Positions 14,364 to 30,484 of a stretch of 35,906 nt of DNA are shown in pieces; the stretch's first letter is position 1, and each line of letters opens with the position of its first letter. The translations under genes and the position numbers were made by a program. The stretch is from positions 1 to 35,906 of the forward strand of contig NZ_JAIMIC010000021.1 in the NCBI RefSeq assembly GCF_019966545.1. The letters are read 5' to 3'. The notes under the pieces were generated by a model that saw only the letters and a program-made list of their open reading frames with translations, had not been told where the DNA came from and did not search any database. The DNA is from Heliomarina baculiformis (GTDB taxonomy: Bacteria > Pseudomonadota > Alphaproteobacteria > Rhodobacterales > Rhodobacteraceae).

Positions 14364-16580
14364 ATGAGAGCGAATTTTTCAATCCATCCTCAGCACAGGC
14401 AAGAGGACAGCTGTGCCCCGGACTCCTCCGAAGAATTTCTGGCTTTGGCCTGGCTGAGTGACGACGGCACCATTCTGGAAACCAACGAGGTATTCCAGAA
14501 GATGCTGGGCAGGGATATCTCCAAGCTGTCCCGGGCCGAGCAGGCAAAGGCCATCGGCGATCCGGGCTTTTACGAGCTTGTGAACGGTATCAGCCGGGTC
14601 CCCACTGCGCAGCGTGACATCAAGCTGCGCATCGATGACGGAGAGGTGATGTGGTTGCAGGTGTCCCTTGTTTCCCAGGTCTCGCTGAAAGGCGATATCC
14701 TTATGATCGCGCAGGATATCACCGACACCCGCCGGAAAAACCGGTCGGCCCAATGGAAGCTGGAAGCGCTGAGCCAGACGCGGTTGGTCGCCGAAATGGA
14801 TCTGAGCGGGCGTCTGGTCAATGCAAACGGTCATTTCAAAAAAGCTGTCGGTCTGCCCGAACACCAGTTGGAAGAGTTCCTGCTCAACAACATGACAACC
14901 GAGAATTTCTTTGAGGATATCACCTGCGAAGAGGCGTGGCGGAAGCTGTGCCTTGGCGCGACGATTTCCGGCGATTTTCGGTTTCACCGCGAAAACGGAG
15001 GGGACCTGTGGCTTCGCGGCAGTTTCGATCCGGTGGCCTGCGACGATGACCGCATCGGCACGATCCTGTTCATGGGGCAGGACATTACTCGGGCAACGCA
15101 GGAAAAGATCGATCAGGACGGGCAGATGCGGGCGCTATCCCGGGCTCAGGCGGTGGTGGAATTCGCGCTGGACGGAACGGTTCTGACCGCCAATTCAAAT
15201 TTCCTCGAACTGTTCGACTATGAACTGGGACAGGTTCAGGGTCAGCATCATCGGATGTTCGTTCCGCCGGAGGACGCCGCGAAGGCCGCCTATGCGGAGT
15301 TCTGGAGCAGTCTTGGACAGGGTGAGTTCCAGACAGCCGAGTTCAGACGGATTGGCAGGAACGGCAAGGAAATTTGGATTCACGCCAGCTATAACCCGAT
15401 TTTCGATCCGTTCGGGCGGCCGATAAAGGTCGTCAAATTCGCAAGCGATATCACCAACCGCAAGAAGGCCGAGACGCTGGGCATCCGTGCGCAGGTCGAA
15501 TCCGCCAAGGAAGCGATGCGGGAAACCGAAGCGCAGTTTCGCGCGACAATCGATGTTGCCCCTGTGGGTATGGCCTTGCTCGATGAAGATTGCCGGATGC
15601 TGCATGTGAATGCCGCGCTGGCGCAGTTCTCGGGCTATTCGGTCGAAGAGCTTCTGTCGATGCGGCTTGCCGATCTTATCCCGCCCGCCCGTCGGGTCAT
15701 TTCGGACGCCCAGCGGGAGCTGCTGAAAACCGGCCAGATGAAGCTTATCCAGATGGAACGGCGGGTTCTGCGCAAGGATGGGACCGAGGGCTATGCCTTG
15801 CTGCATATCTCGGAACAGCGGTCTGCGAATTCCGAACGCATCAAGTTCATCGTCCAGATACAGGACATCACCGAGCGCCGGATGATGGACCAGATCAAAT
15901 CCGATTTCGTCGCGACTGTAAGCCATGAATTGCGCACGCCGCTGACGTCGATTCAGGGGGCGTTGAAACTTTTGCCACTGCCGATTTCCAAAGGGGATCA
16001 GGCGGGGTCGCAAAAGCTTCTGGATATTGCCTCCAAGAATAGTGACCGGTTGATGCGCCTTGTCTCGGACCTGCTTGAGGCGGAGAAGTTTTCGTCCGCC
16101 GACATGCCGCTCAGTCTGTGTGCGGAAAAGGTCCTGCCCCAGCTGGAACATGCGATCCAGATGAACACGCCCTACGGAGAGCAGCTGGATGTCAGTTTTC
16201 TTCTCGATGAAGTCGATGCTGACCTGATGATCCGGATCGATCCGGTCCGATTCCAGCAGGTCATGTCGAACCTGCTGTCGAATGCGGCGAAATTCTCTCC
16301 GAAAGGCGCGGTCGTGCGGCTGGGATGCGAGGAACGCGAGGGGATGGTCTGTGTCACCGTCAGCGATCAGGGTTGCGGTGTTCCGGAAAGCTTCCGTGAA
16401 AAGATCTTTCAGCCGTTCACACAAGTGGACAATTCGGCAACGCGCCACGTTGGCGGGACGGGCCTTGGTCTCAACATCAGCCGACTGCTGGTCGAACGGA
16501 TGAACGGCTCGATCGGGTTCGAAAACCTTGCCCCGCGCGGCTGCCAGTTTTGGGTTATGCTGCCCAAGGCTTTGAGCTGA
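14364..16580 (+). CDS. Soluble multi-PAS sensor histidine kinase
   Basis: 738 aa. Four PAS domains in order: about 22-125, 135-240, 258-365 and 388-503, each closing with a DIT motif (AQDITD, GQDITR, ASDITN, QDITER). The third resembles the PAS of Aer/BdlA-type sensors (FVPPEDAAKAAYAEFW). A HisKA domain follows with His521 in SHELRTPLTSIQGA. The HATPase_c domain has its N box NLLSNAAKFSP, G1 at Asp668 (SDQGCGVP) and G2 GGTGLGLNIS at about 697. No membrane helix and no receiver domain are present, so it should be a cytosolic kinase passing phosphate to a separate regulator. No response regulator gene lies nearby, so it is an orphan. It sits between the two VPLPA-CTERM genes. Confidence 0.93.
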   Translation: MRANFSIHPQHRQEDSCAPDSSEEFLALAWLSDDGTILETNEVFQKMLGRDISKLSRAEQAKAIGDPGFYELVNGISRVPTAQRDIKLRIDDGEVMWLQVSLVSQVSLKGDILMIAQDITDTRRKNRSAQWKLEALSQTRLVAEMDLSGRLVNANGHFKKAVGLPEHQLEEFLLNNMTTENFFEDITCEEAWRKLCLGATISGDFRFHRENGGDLWLRGSFDPVACDDDRIGTILFMGQDITRATQEKIDQDGQMRALSRAQAVVEFALDGTVLTANSNFLELFDYELGQVQGQHHRMFVPPEDAAKAAYAEFWSSLGQGEFQTAEFRRIGRNGKEIWIHASYNPIFDPFGRPIKVVKFASDITNRKKAETLGIRAQVESAKEAMRETEAQFRATIDVAPVGMALLDEDCRMLHVNAALAQFSGYSVEELLSMRLADLIPPARRVISDAQRELLKTGQMKLIQMERRVLRKDGTEGYALLHISEQRSANSERIKFIVQIQDITERRMMDQIKSDFVATVSHELRTPLTSIQGALKLLPLPISKGDQAGSQKLLDIASKNSDRLMRLVSDLLEAEKFSSADMPLSLCAEKVLPQLEHAIQMNTPYGEQLDVSFLLDEVDADLMIRIDPVRFQQVMSNLLSNAAKFSPKGAVVRLGCEEREGMVCVTVSDQGCGVPESFREKIFQPFTQVDNSATRHVGGTGLGLNISRLLVERMNGSIGFENLAPRGCQFWVMLPKALS

Positions 16581-16788
16581 CGCGCCTTCTTGTGCTCGTT
16601 TGCCAAGTGGGCGACGAGACCGGAGGGTTTTTGGTGTTCTTGGGCGGGCAATGACCGGGTGTGATCGCCCGAGTCGCGCGCAGAGGTGAGGCTTCGTTTC
16701 GAGTAGCGCTTGCGCCCTCATCGGCTGTGTGAGAGCGCAAGTCGGTTTGTTAAGGTCTCCTGCTGCGCGCCGGGCAGGGCGGTGCCAG

Positions 16789-17478
16789 CTAGGCGTGCTT
16801 GCGGTTCGAGCGGTTGAATGGTCTGAACCGTCTTGCCTGAGTCGCGGCCAGTCCGAGGAAACCTGTCAGAAGGAATCCGAGCGAAGAGGGGAGCGGCATG
16901 ACTGCGGGAGAGAGGTTGTTTTGGACGACTGTCATTTCGATGACGTTATCGCGCCAGTCGGCGGTAAGGTATTTGCTTCCGCCAATATATTCGTAACCGC
17001 CTCCCCAGTCATCGGCCCACTGCATAGTCACTTCTCCACCGGGTTGAGTGCTGCCAGAAAACGAAACTAGATCGACAGTGTCAAATATTAGCGAGAAGGA
17101 ATCGAGACCAGCCTGCGCTCGGTTCAGATAGTAGCTTGAATCGAAGCTGCAGTCGTAGTCATCCACCTTGCAGCTCGGCGCATTTCCGAAATCCAAAGCC
17201 GCAGTGTCGATGGTTGCCTTGAAATCAATGACATCGCCAACATTCCGAGTTGGAAATGGGCTCATCAGATCAAGGGCTTGCCCGAATTCGGGGATGATCT
17301 CGCCTTTGTCGTAGCCGGGATACGATTCAATGTGGTGCCCATCATCGTCGTAATAAATCAATTCCAAGCCCGACCAATAAATCCGGTCGATCCGCAGCGA
17401 TATGTCGATGTTTACGATGCTGGCAGAGGCGCCGCTTGCGAAAAGGGACAGTGCCGCGATCAAGAATAACTTACCCAT
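16789..17478 (-). CDS. Second secreted protein with VPLPA-CTERM-type sorting tail
   Basis: 229 aa. MGKLFLIAALSLFASGASA is a clear signal peptide (1-19). The body is acidic and Asp/Tyr-rich, with one close cysteine pair (PSCKVDDYDC) and a Gly/Trp segment (WADDWGGGYEYIGG). The C-terminus, about residue 194 onward, is MPLPSSLGFLLTGFLGLAA then QARRFRPF: a VPLPA-like motif, one helix and a basic patch. The start at 17478 is preferred because tgagga lies 7-8 bases upstream. It reads towards the histidine kinase and shows no clear similarity in its body to the other VPLPA protein. Function unknown; probable surface protein. Confidence 0.75.
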   Translation of the reverse strand: MGKLFLIAALSLFASGASASIVNIDISLRIDRIYWSGLELIYYDDDGHHIESYPGYDKGEIIPEFGQALDLMSPFPTRNVGDVIDFKATIDTAALDFGNAPSCKVDDYDCSFDSSYYLNRAQAGLDSFSLIFDTVDLVSFSGSTQPGGEVTMQWADDWGGGYEYIGGSKYLTADWRDNVIEMTVVQNNLSPAVMPLPSSLGFLLTGFLGLAATQARRFRPFNRSNRKHA

Positions 17479-17599
17479 AGTGTTCCTCAAAACTGGTGCT
17501 GACCGGCAGTCAGCATGAAAAGAATGAACAATGTTAAGCATAAATTAACCATTGTGTGAATGCACAACGGCAGGTTGCTTCCGATTCGTTCGTAACTCT

Positions 17600-17629
17600 T
17601 TGACCGGGCATGGTTTTGGCCTGTATTTT
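17600..17629 (+). promoter_or_regulatory. Candidate distal promoter for secE-nusG
   Basis: TTGACC (17600-17605) with TATTTT (17624-17629) at an 18-base spacing. Transcription from here would give a leader of about 290 bases before secE. Confidence 0.45.
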
Positions 17630-17866
17630 ACGCGAAGCGACCGCGACCAACGATGGGTGCGCCGCTTGCCAAAGGCTGCTGAGGGATGATTTGTCTGAAG
17701 CTCTCCTTCGGGCATGGTTTTCACTGCGGGTAAGTGAACCGACCGGCCGGATGCGCTCGCCTAACCGGAGAGGGACAAGTTCCGATGGCGTGGTTACCCA
17801 TTGCCGCCGTTTCCCACCAGATCGAGGTGACGCGGGGGCGAGCCGGCGCAGGCGTGTATTGCGGCC

Positions 17867-17894
17867 TTGAATTTGCCCGCATCGCCCGTTATGT
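17867..17894 (+). promoter_or_regulatory. Candidate proximal promoter for secE
   Basis: TTGAAT (17867-17872) and TTATGT (17889-17894), 16 bases apart, end 34 bases before the secE ATG. It is an alternative to, or second promoter with, the one at 17600. Confidence 0.35.
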
Positions 17895-17928
17895 GCCCCG
17901 GATACCAGATGTGAGAAAGAGCCCAGAC

Positions 17929-18123
17929 ATGGCCACCAATCCGATCCAGTTCGTCAATCAGGTCCGCGCCGAAGTAGCCAAGGTTGTCTGGCCGACCCGT
18001 CGCGAAGTTGTTCTGACGACGGTAATGGTGTTCATCATGGCGGCCCTTACGGCTGTCTTCTTTGCATTGGTCGACCTGGCGATCCGCTACGGTCTTCAGG
18101 GTATTCTTACCTTTTTCGGCTGA
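17929..18123 (+). CDS. secE: Preprotein translocase subunit SecE
   Basis: 64 aa, the short single-span SecE form. KVVWPTRREVVLTT is the conserved amphipathic motif, followed by the membrane helix TVMVFIMAALTAVFFALVDLAI. SecE clamps SecY in the inner-membrane translocon. MATNPIQFVNQVRAE is the normal alphaproteobacterial start. It begins the transcription/ribosome block and is followed 234 bases later by nusG, with an intrinsic terminator between them. Confidence 0.96.
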   Translation: MATNPIQFVNQVRAEVAKVVWPTRREVVLTTVMVFIMAALTAVFFALVDLAIRYGLQGILTFFG

Positions 18124-18235
18124 CCCTTACCGGGGACGCGGCGGCCACCGTGCCGACGCTACGTGAATCGACCTCTGCCCTCTTGATCAATCGGGCTTAG
18201 GCGGTTAGGTCAGCGGCTACCCATGACATTGGCGT

Positions 18236-18264
18236 GCGGCGATTCGCGCTGCGCGCCGCTTTTT
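18236..18264 (+). terminator. Intrinsic terminator or attenuator between secE and nusG
   Basis: GCGGCG (18236-18241) and CGCCGC (18254-18259) form a GC stem with a 12-base loop, followed directly by TTTTT (18260-18264). It would reduce or stop secE transcription before nusG, so nusG may need readthrough or its own start site. TTGATC at 18183-18188 with TTAGGT 16 bases on is a possible upstream start. Confidence 0.65.
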
Positions 18265-18357
18265 GTTCAGGGACGGGCGGGGCAACCCGTTGAAATCTTT
18301 ACCGGAATGCGGCAGTTCCCGCTTGGGGCGCCGGACAGGACAAGGACAGCAAGCGCA

Positions 18358-18891
18358 ATGGCGAAACGGTGGTATTCGGTCAGCGTTCTTTCGAATTTCG
18401 AAAAGAAGATCGCAGAACAGATCCGCACGTCGGCTGCCGAGCACGGGCTCGAGGAGGAGATCGACGAGGTACTGGTGCCCACCGAAGAGGTGATCGAAGT
18501 GCGCCGTGGCAAGAAGGTGTCGACCGAGCGCCGCTTTATGCCGGGTTACGTGCTGGTCCACATGGAGATGTCCGACCAGGGCTATCACCTGATCAACTCG
18601 ATCAACCGCGTCACCGGGTTCCTTGGTCCGCAGGGCCGTCCGATGCCGATGCGCGACGCCGAGGTGAACGCGATTCTGAACCGGGTTCAGGAAGGCGAAG
18701 AGACCCCGCGCACGCTCATCCATTTCGAGGTGGGCGAAAAGGTCAAGGTCAACGACGGTCCCTTCGAGGACTTCGACGGCATGGTCGAAGAGGTGGACGA
18801 GGACAACGAACGTCTCAAGGTCACCGTGTCGATCTTTGGCCGGGAAACCCCGGTCGAACTGGAATTCACTCAGGTCTCCAAGCAGGGCTGA
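18358..18891 (+). CDS. nusG: Transcription termination/antitermination factor NusG
   Basis: 177 aa, normal length. The NGN domain starts [20 protein letters not shown] and includes [14 protein letters not shown] and [11 protein letters not shown]. The C-terminal KOW domain is [20 protein letters not shown] then [20 protein letters not shown]. NusG binds RNA polymerase and couples it to Rho or the ribosome. The frame is open to 18223, but the ATG at 18358 matches the family start; the upstream part overlaps the terminator. Confidence 0.97.
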   Translation: MAKRWYSVSVLSNFEKKIAEQIRTSAAEHGLEEEIDEVLVPTEEVIEVRRGKKVSTERRFMPGYVLVHMEMSDQGYHLINSINRVTGFLGPQGRPMPMRDAEVNAILNRVQEGEETPRTLIHFEVGEKVKVNDGPFEDFDGMVEEVDEDNERLKVTVSIFGRETPVELEFTQVSKQG

Positions 18892-18896
18892 GAGAG

Positions 18897-18914
18897 TGGC
18901 GGGTTTGCCCGCCA
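18897..18914 (+). other. Hairpin in the nusG-rplK gap
   Basis: TGGCGGG (18897-18903), loop tttg, CCCGCCA (18908-18914): a perfect 7-bp stem 5 bases after the nusG stop, without a T-tract. It could be a pause, processing or L11 leader element; the 165-base gap before rplK holds no gene. Confidence 0.45.
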
Positions 18915-19056
18915 AGCGGTTCCCGAAGGGGGCCGTTCATTCGTGGGAGGCGACAGGTCGCGACCTGAGACCGCACCACGCTAACCAACCGGGCGGTGAC
19001 GCGTCATCGTCCATAGGGCGGGTAAAAGCCTGCCGATGACATGAAGGAGAGGCCTC

Positions 19057-19482
19057 ATGGCCAAGAAACTCGTAGGCAGCATGAAGCTGCAGGTGCCCGC
19101 CGGGCAAGCAAACCCCTCCCCGCCGGTTGGTCCGGCGCTGGGTCAGCGCGGCATCAACATCATGGAATTCTGCAAGGCGTTCAACGCCAAGACCGCAGAC
19201 ATGGAGCCCGGTGCGCCGTGCCCGACCGTGATCACCTATTATCAGGACAAGTCCTTTACCATGGACATCAAGACGCCGCCCGCGTCTTACTACCTGAAAA
19301 AAGCCGCCAAGGTGAAATCCGGCGCCAAGACGCCGTCGCGTGAAACCGTTGGTACGGTGACCGCTGCGCAGGTGCGTGAAATCGCCGAAGCGAAGATGAA
19401 GGATCTCAACGCGACCTCGATCGAAGGCGCGATGCAGATCATCCTGGGCTCTGCCCGCTCTATGGGCATCGAGGTGAAGTAA
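19057..19482 (+). CDS. rplK: 50S ribosomal protein L11
   Basis: 141 aa, normal length. [20 protein letters not shown] then [14 protein letters not shown] is the N-terminal domain that contacts L10/L7/L12 and the GTPase centre. The C-terminal RNA-binding domain ends in [10 protein letters not shown]. aaggagagg precedes the ATG. Its stop overlaps the rplA start by one base (taatg), so the two are coupled. Confidence 0.98.
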   Translation: MAKKLVGSMKLQVPAGQANPSPPVGPALGQRGINIMEFCKAFNAKTADMEPGAPCPTVITYYQDKSFTMDIKTPPASYYLKKAAKVKSGAKTPSRETVGTVTAAQVREIAEAKMKDLNATSIEGAMQIILGSARSMGIEVK

Positions 19483-20180
19483 TGGCTAAGCTTGGAAAAC
19501 GGACCCGCGCCGCTCGCGAGGCTTTCGCCGGTAAAGAAGACCTGACCGTCGAAGAAGCCGTTGCCCTCATCAAGAGCAACGCCAAGACCAAGTTCGACGA
19601 AACCGTCGAAATCGCGCTGAACCTCGGCGTTGACCCGCGTCACGCAGACCAGATGGTCCGTGGCAAGGTGTCGCTGCCCGCAGGTACAGGTAAAGACGTG
19701 CGCGTTGCCGTCTTCGCCCGTGGCGACAAGGCAGAAGAAGCCAAGGCCGCCGGTGCAGACATCGTTGGCGCCGAAGACCTTATGGAAACCGTTCAGGGCG
19801 GCAAGATCGATTTCGATCGCTGCATCGCGACCCCCGACATGATGCCCGTCGTGGGCCGTCTGGGTAAGGTGCTTGGCCCCCGTAACCTGATGCCGAACCC
19901 CAAGATCGGCACCGTGACGATGGATGTCGCCGAAGCTGTCAAGGCAGCCAAGGGCGGTGAAGTCCAGTTCAAGGTGGAAAAAGCCGGTGTCGTGCACGCA
20001 GGTGTTGGCAAGGTTTCCTTCGACGAAGCCAAGCTGGTCGAAAACATCCGCGCCTTTGTTGACGCGGTTGCCAAAGCCAAACCGGCAGGGTCGAAAGGCA
20101 CCTACATGAAAAAGGTCTCGGTCAGCTCGACCATGGGCCCGGGCGTGACCATCGACGTGACGAACGCAACCGGCAACTAA
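19482..20180 (+). CDS. rplA: 50S ribosomal protein L1
   Basis: 232 aa, normal length. [15 protein letters not shown] and [19 protein letters not shown] are the family start, and [20 protein letters not shown] is the L1 signature. L1 binds 23S rRNA at the mobile stalk and, in other bacteria, represses its own L11-L1 mRNA. Followed by a strong terminator at 20203-20228, so rplKA is a separate unit from rplJL. Confidence 0.98.
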   Translation: MAKLGKRTRAAREAFAGKEDLTVEEAVALIKSNAKTKFDETVEIALNLGVDPRHADQMVRGKVSLPAGTGKDVRVAVFARGDKAEEAKAAGADIVGAEDLMETVQGGKIDFDRCIATPDMMPVVGRLGKVLGPRNLMPNPKIGTVTMDVAEAVKAAKGGEVQFKVEKAGVVHAGVGKVSFDEAKLVENIRAFVDAVAKAKPAGSKGTYMKKVSVSSTMGPGVTIDVTNATGN

Positions 20181-20202
20181 GCCCGGTTCGACAGTTCAAG
20201 CG

Positions 20203-20228
20203 AAAGGCGGGCTTAGGTCCGCCTTTTT
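20203..20228 (+). terminator. Intrinsic terminator after rplA
   Basis: aaaggcgg (20203-20210), loop gcttaggt, ccgccttt followed by T's to 20228. A textbook hairpin that separates rplKA from rplJL. Confidence 0.92.
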
Positions 20229-20337
20229 GCATTTCCGGCTGGAACTGGCCGTATATGCGGCGGGTTAAGAATGAAGGCGATTTTTTTCGAATTTGCTCTT
20301 CACATTCTCCGCAAAGACGATTATCGACATCCTTTGT

Positions 20338-20366
20338 CCGGGGTGCCACGCAAATTGGCGCCCCGG
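20338..20366 (+). other. Long hairpin upstream of rplJ
   Basis: ccggggtgcca (20338-20348) pairs with tggcgccccgg (20356-20366), 11 bp with one G-U and a 7-base loop. No T's follow. It lies in the 383-base gap between rplA and rplJ and is likely part of the rplJ leader or marks the start of that unit. Confidence 0.5.
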
Positions 20367-20480
20367 ATGATTCGTCCGAGACGGTGGGTGCCGGGTATCA
20401 TCCTAGCATAATTCCTGCCTGAGACGGGAAATGACAAATTTCTTCGGATCGCCATGCGGTGTTTTCGAGGCAAAGCGCAG

Positions 20481-20563
20481 GACCCGTAAGGACCCGATTG
20501 TCGGGGCTTTCGTCCCGGCAGAACTGAGCCGGAGGGTCAAACCTCCCTTACTGGAGTGAAACT
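20481..20563 (+). ncRNA. Putative L10 ribosomal-protein leader of rplJL
   Basis: Directly before rplJ the RNA can fold with gaccc (20491-20495) pairing to gggtc (20534-20538), enclosing an inner hairpin ccggc (20515-20519) / gccgg (20528-20532) with loop agaactga. Leaders of this kind bind the L10(L12) complex and let it repress its own translation. The layout and position match that class; the exact secondary structure was drawn by eye. Confidence 0.65.
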
Positions 20564-21079
20564 GTGGATAGAGCCCAGAAAGAGAAAGTGGTCGAGGAAC
20601 TCGGCCAGATCTTTGAAAGCTCTGGCGTCGTTGTGGTAGCACACTACACCGGCCTTACAGTTGCTCAGATGCAGGATCTCCGTGCGCGTGCGCGCGATGC
20701 GGGTGGTTCTGTGCGCGTTGCCAAGAACAGGCTCGCCAAGATTGCCCTGGACGGAAAGCCCTGCGAAAGCATCGGCGAATATCTGACGGGCATGACTGTT
20801 CTGACCTATTCCGAGGATCCTGTGGCTGCGGCCAAGGTTGCCGAGGACTTTGCCAAGGAACACGACAAGTTCCAGATCCTTGGCGGGGCTATGGGTGAGA
20901 ATGCTCTGGACCGTGCTGGTGTTGCAGCCGTGTCGAAAATGCCGTCGCGCGAGGAGCTTATTGCTTCGATCGTCGGCTGCATCGGCGCACCTGCAAGCAA
21001 CATCGCCGGGGCCATTGGCGCACCTGCTTCGAACATCGCATCCATCTTGTCCACGATCGAGGACAAGGCGGCTGCCTGA
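20564..21079 (+). CDS. rplJ: 50S ribosomal protein L10
   Basis: 171 aa from a GTG start with ctggag 7-8 bases upstream. [20 protein letters not shown] then [20 protein letters not shown] is the family start, and [13 protein letters not shown] the RNA-binding part. The C-terminal helix region carries L12 dimers and includes a short internal duplication [21 protein letters not shown]. Probably feedback-regulated through the leader at 20481-20563. Confidence 0.97.
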   Translation: MDRAQKEKVVEELGQIFESSGVVVVAHYTGLTVAQMQDLRARARDAGGSVRVAKNRLAKIALDGKPCESIGEYLTGMTVLTYSEDPVAAAKVAEDFAKEHDKFQILGGAMGENALDRAGVAAVSKMPSREELIASIVGCIGAPASNIAGAIGAPASNIASILSTIEDKAAA

Positions 21080-21153
21080 GCACTGTAAGACCGGCACGTG
21101 GTTGAAACACACGTCGTTGGAACACATATCGTAAAACGGAAAGAGCTTATACA

Positions 21154-21528
21154 ATGGCTGATCTGAAAAAACTGGCAGAAGAGATCGTTGGTCTGACCCT
21201 GCTGGAAGCACAAGAACTGAAAACCATCCTCAAGGACGAATACGGCATCGAGCCCGCAGCTGGCGGCGCTGTCATGATGGCTGGTCCCGCAGACGCCGGT
21301 GGCGCTGCCGAGGAAGAAAAAACCGAATTCGACGTCGTTCTGAAGAACGCCGGCGCTTCGAAAATCAACGTGATCAAAGAAGTTCGCGGCATCACCGGTC
21401 TTGGTCTGAAAGAAGCCAAGGAACTGGTCGAAGCTGGCGGCAAGATCAAAGAAGGCGTCGACAAAGCCGAAGCCGAAGAGATCAAGGGCAAGCTGGAAGC
21501 AGCTGGCGCCGAAGTCGAACTGGCCTAA
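21154..21528 (+). CDS. rplL: 50S ribosomal protein L7/L12
   Basis: 124 aa. N-terminal dimerisation domain ([20 protein letters not shown]), Ala/Gly-rich hinge (about 40-54), and C-terminal factor-binding domain with [21 protein letters not shown]12 is the stalk protein that recruits translation GTPases. Ribosome site ggaaagag upstream; 74 bases after rplJ. Confidence 0.98.
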   Translation: MADLKKLAEEIVGLTLLEAQELKTILKDEYGIEPAAGGAVMMAGPADAGGAAEEEKTEFDVVLKNAGASKINVIKEVRGITGLGLKEAKELVEAGGKIKEGVDKAEAEEIKGKLEAAGAEVELA

Positions 21529-21564
21529 TTGGCCGTCTCGCCCTTTCACGGGTGACTGGAACAT

Positions 21565-21594
21565 GGCTGGATCCGGAGATTTCCGGGTCCAGCC
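21565..21594 (+). other. 12-bp hairpin between rplL and rpoB (attenuator or RNase III site)
   Basis: ggctggatccgg (21565-21576) pairs with ccgggtccagcc (21583-21594) with one G-U and a 6-base loop, but no T-tract. E. coli has an attenuator and an RNase III site at this exact place, which balances L12 and polymerase output; this hairpin could do the same. Confidence 0.6.
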
Positions 21595-21776
21595 GAACAC
21601 GTCTTAGTAAGGGCCTCGCGCAGAGAGGCGTTTTCTAAGGCGCGGTTCACAGGATCGGGAGGCTTCCTTTGGGACGGAGGCCATGAATTGATCCGAACCC
21701 CCTGTCTCGTATGGGTAAGGTGCCGGGGCCCGACGGTGCCCTTGCCCGGTGAGAAAATCGAAAGGTGACACCTGAC

Positions 21777-25910
<4,134 letters not shown>

Positions 25911-25958
25911 GGGCGTACGCGCCCCCACTCATCCCATCCCAATTTGTAAGGACGCAAA

Positions 25959-30200
<4,242 letters not shown>

Positions 30201-30241
30201 TCCCTGACGGGCTCGGATCTGGCCCCGCGTAGAAACTGATG

Positions 30242-30275
30242 ACCCCCGTTCCGGAAGGTGCGGGGGTTTTCTTTT
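30242..30275 (+). terminator. Intrinsic terminator after rpoC
   Basis: acccccg (30242-30248) pairs with cgggggt (30261-30267), with ttcc/ggaa inside the loop, followed by ttttctttt. It closes the rpoBC operon. Confidence 0.88.
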
Positions 30276-30340
30276 GCAGTAAATCCCTTGGCCGGTTCGA
30301 GCTGACAATGGGCGACCCATGTCGGTTCGTGGCCTGGTCA

Positions 30341-30397
30341 GGGGGCTCTGCCCCCGTCCTGCGGACTCCCCCGGGATATTTTTGACCCAAAGAAGCA
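30341..30397. repeat. Intergenic repeat of the kind common in Rhodobacteraceae
   Basis: The segment opens with gggggctctgccccc (a 5-bp hairpin), continues gtcctgcggactcccccggg, and ends atatttttgacccaaagaag. I recognise this G-run / C-run / 'gatattttt..agaagca' pattern as a short element scattered between genes in this family. Only one copy is in the window, so its repeat nature comes from memory of other genomes. It stands between the rpoC terminator and an inserted gene pair. Confidence 0.5.
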
Positions 30398-30484
30398 GGG
30401 CGATCACGCGCCGGGGTCTTGGGGCGTGACGGCGAGGGGGGAATGTGGCAAAGGGAGGAGGAGCGAACAGATCGGGACAGCGGC

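Larger units (their letters stand above)
17479..17928. other. Upstream region of secE: promoters, long leader and a 13-base direct repeat
   Basis: No gene. A frame open from 17734 into secE is not convincing as protein before the secE ATG. The 13-mer cgggcatggtttt occurs at 17605-17617 and again at 17709-17721. No copy of the tRNA-Trp 3' end was found here by eye, so the far attachment site of the presumed element is not located. Confidence 0.5.

Noticed and set aside
17734-17928. N-terminal extension of SecE by 65 codons
   Set aside because: SecE of this group starts MATNPIQF; the upstream residues have no SecE similarity and cover the promoter region.
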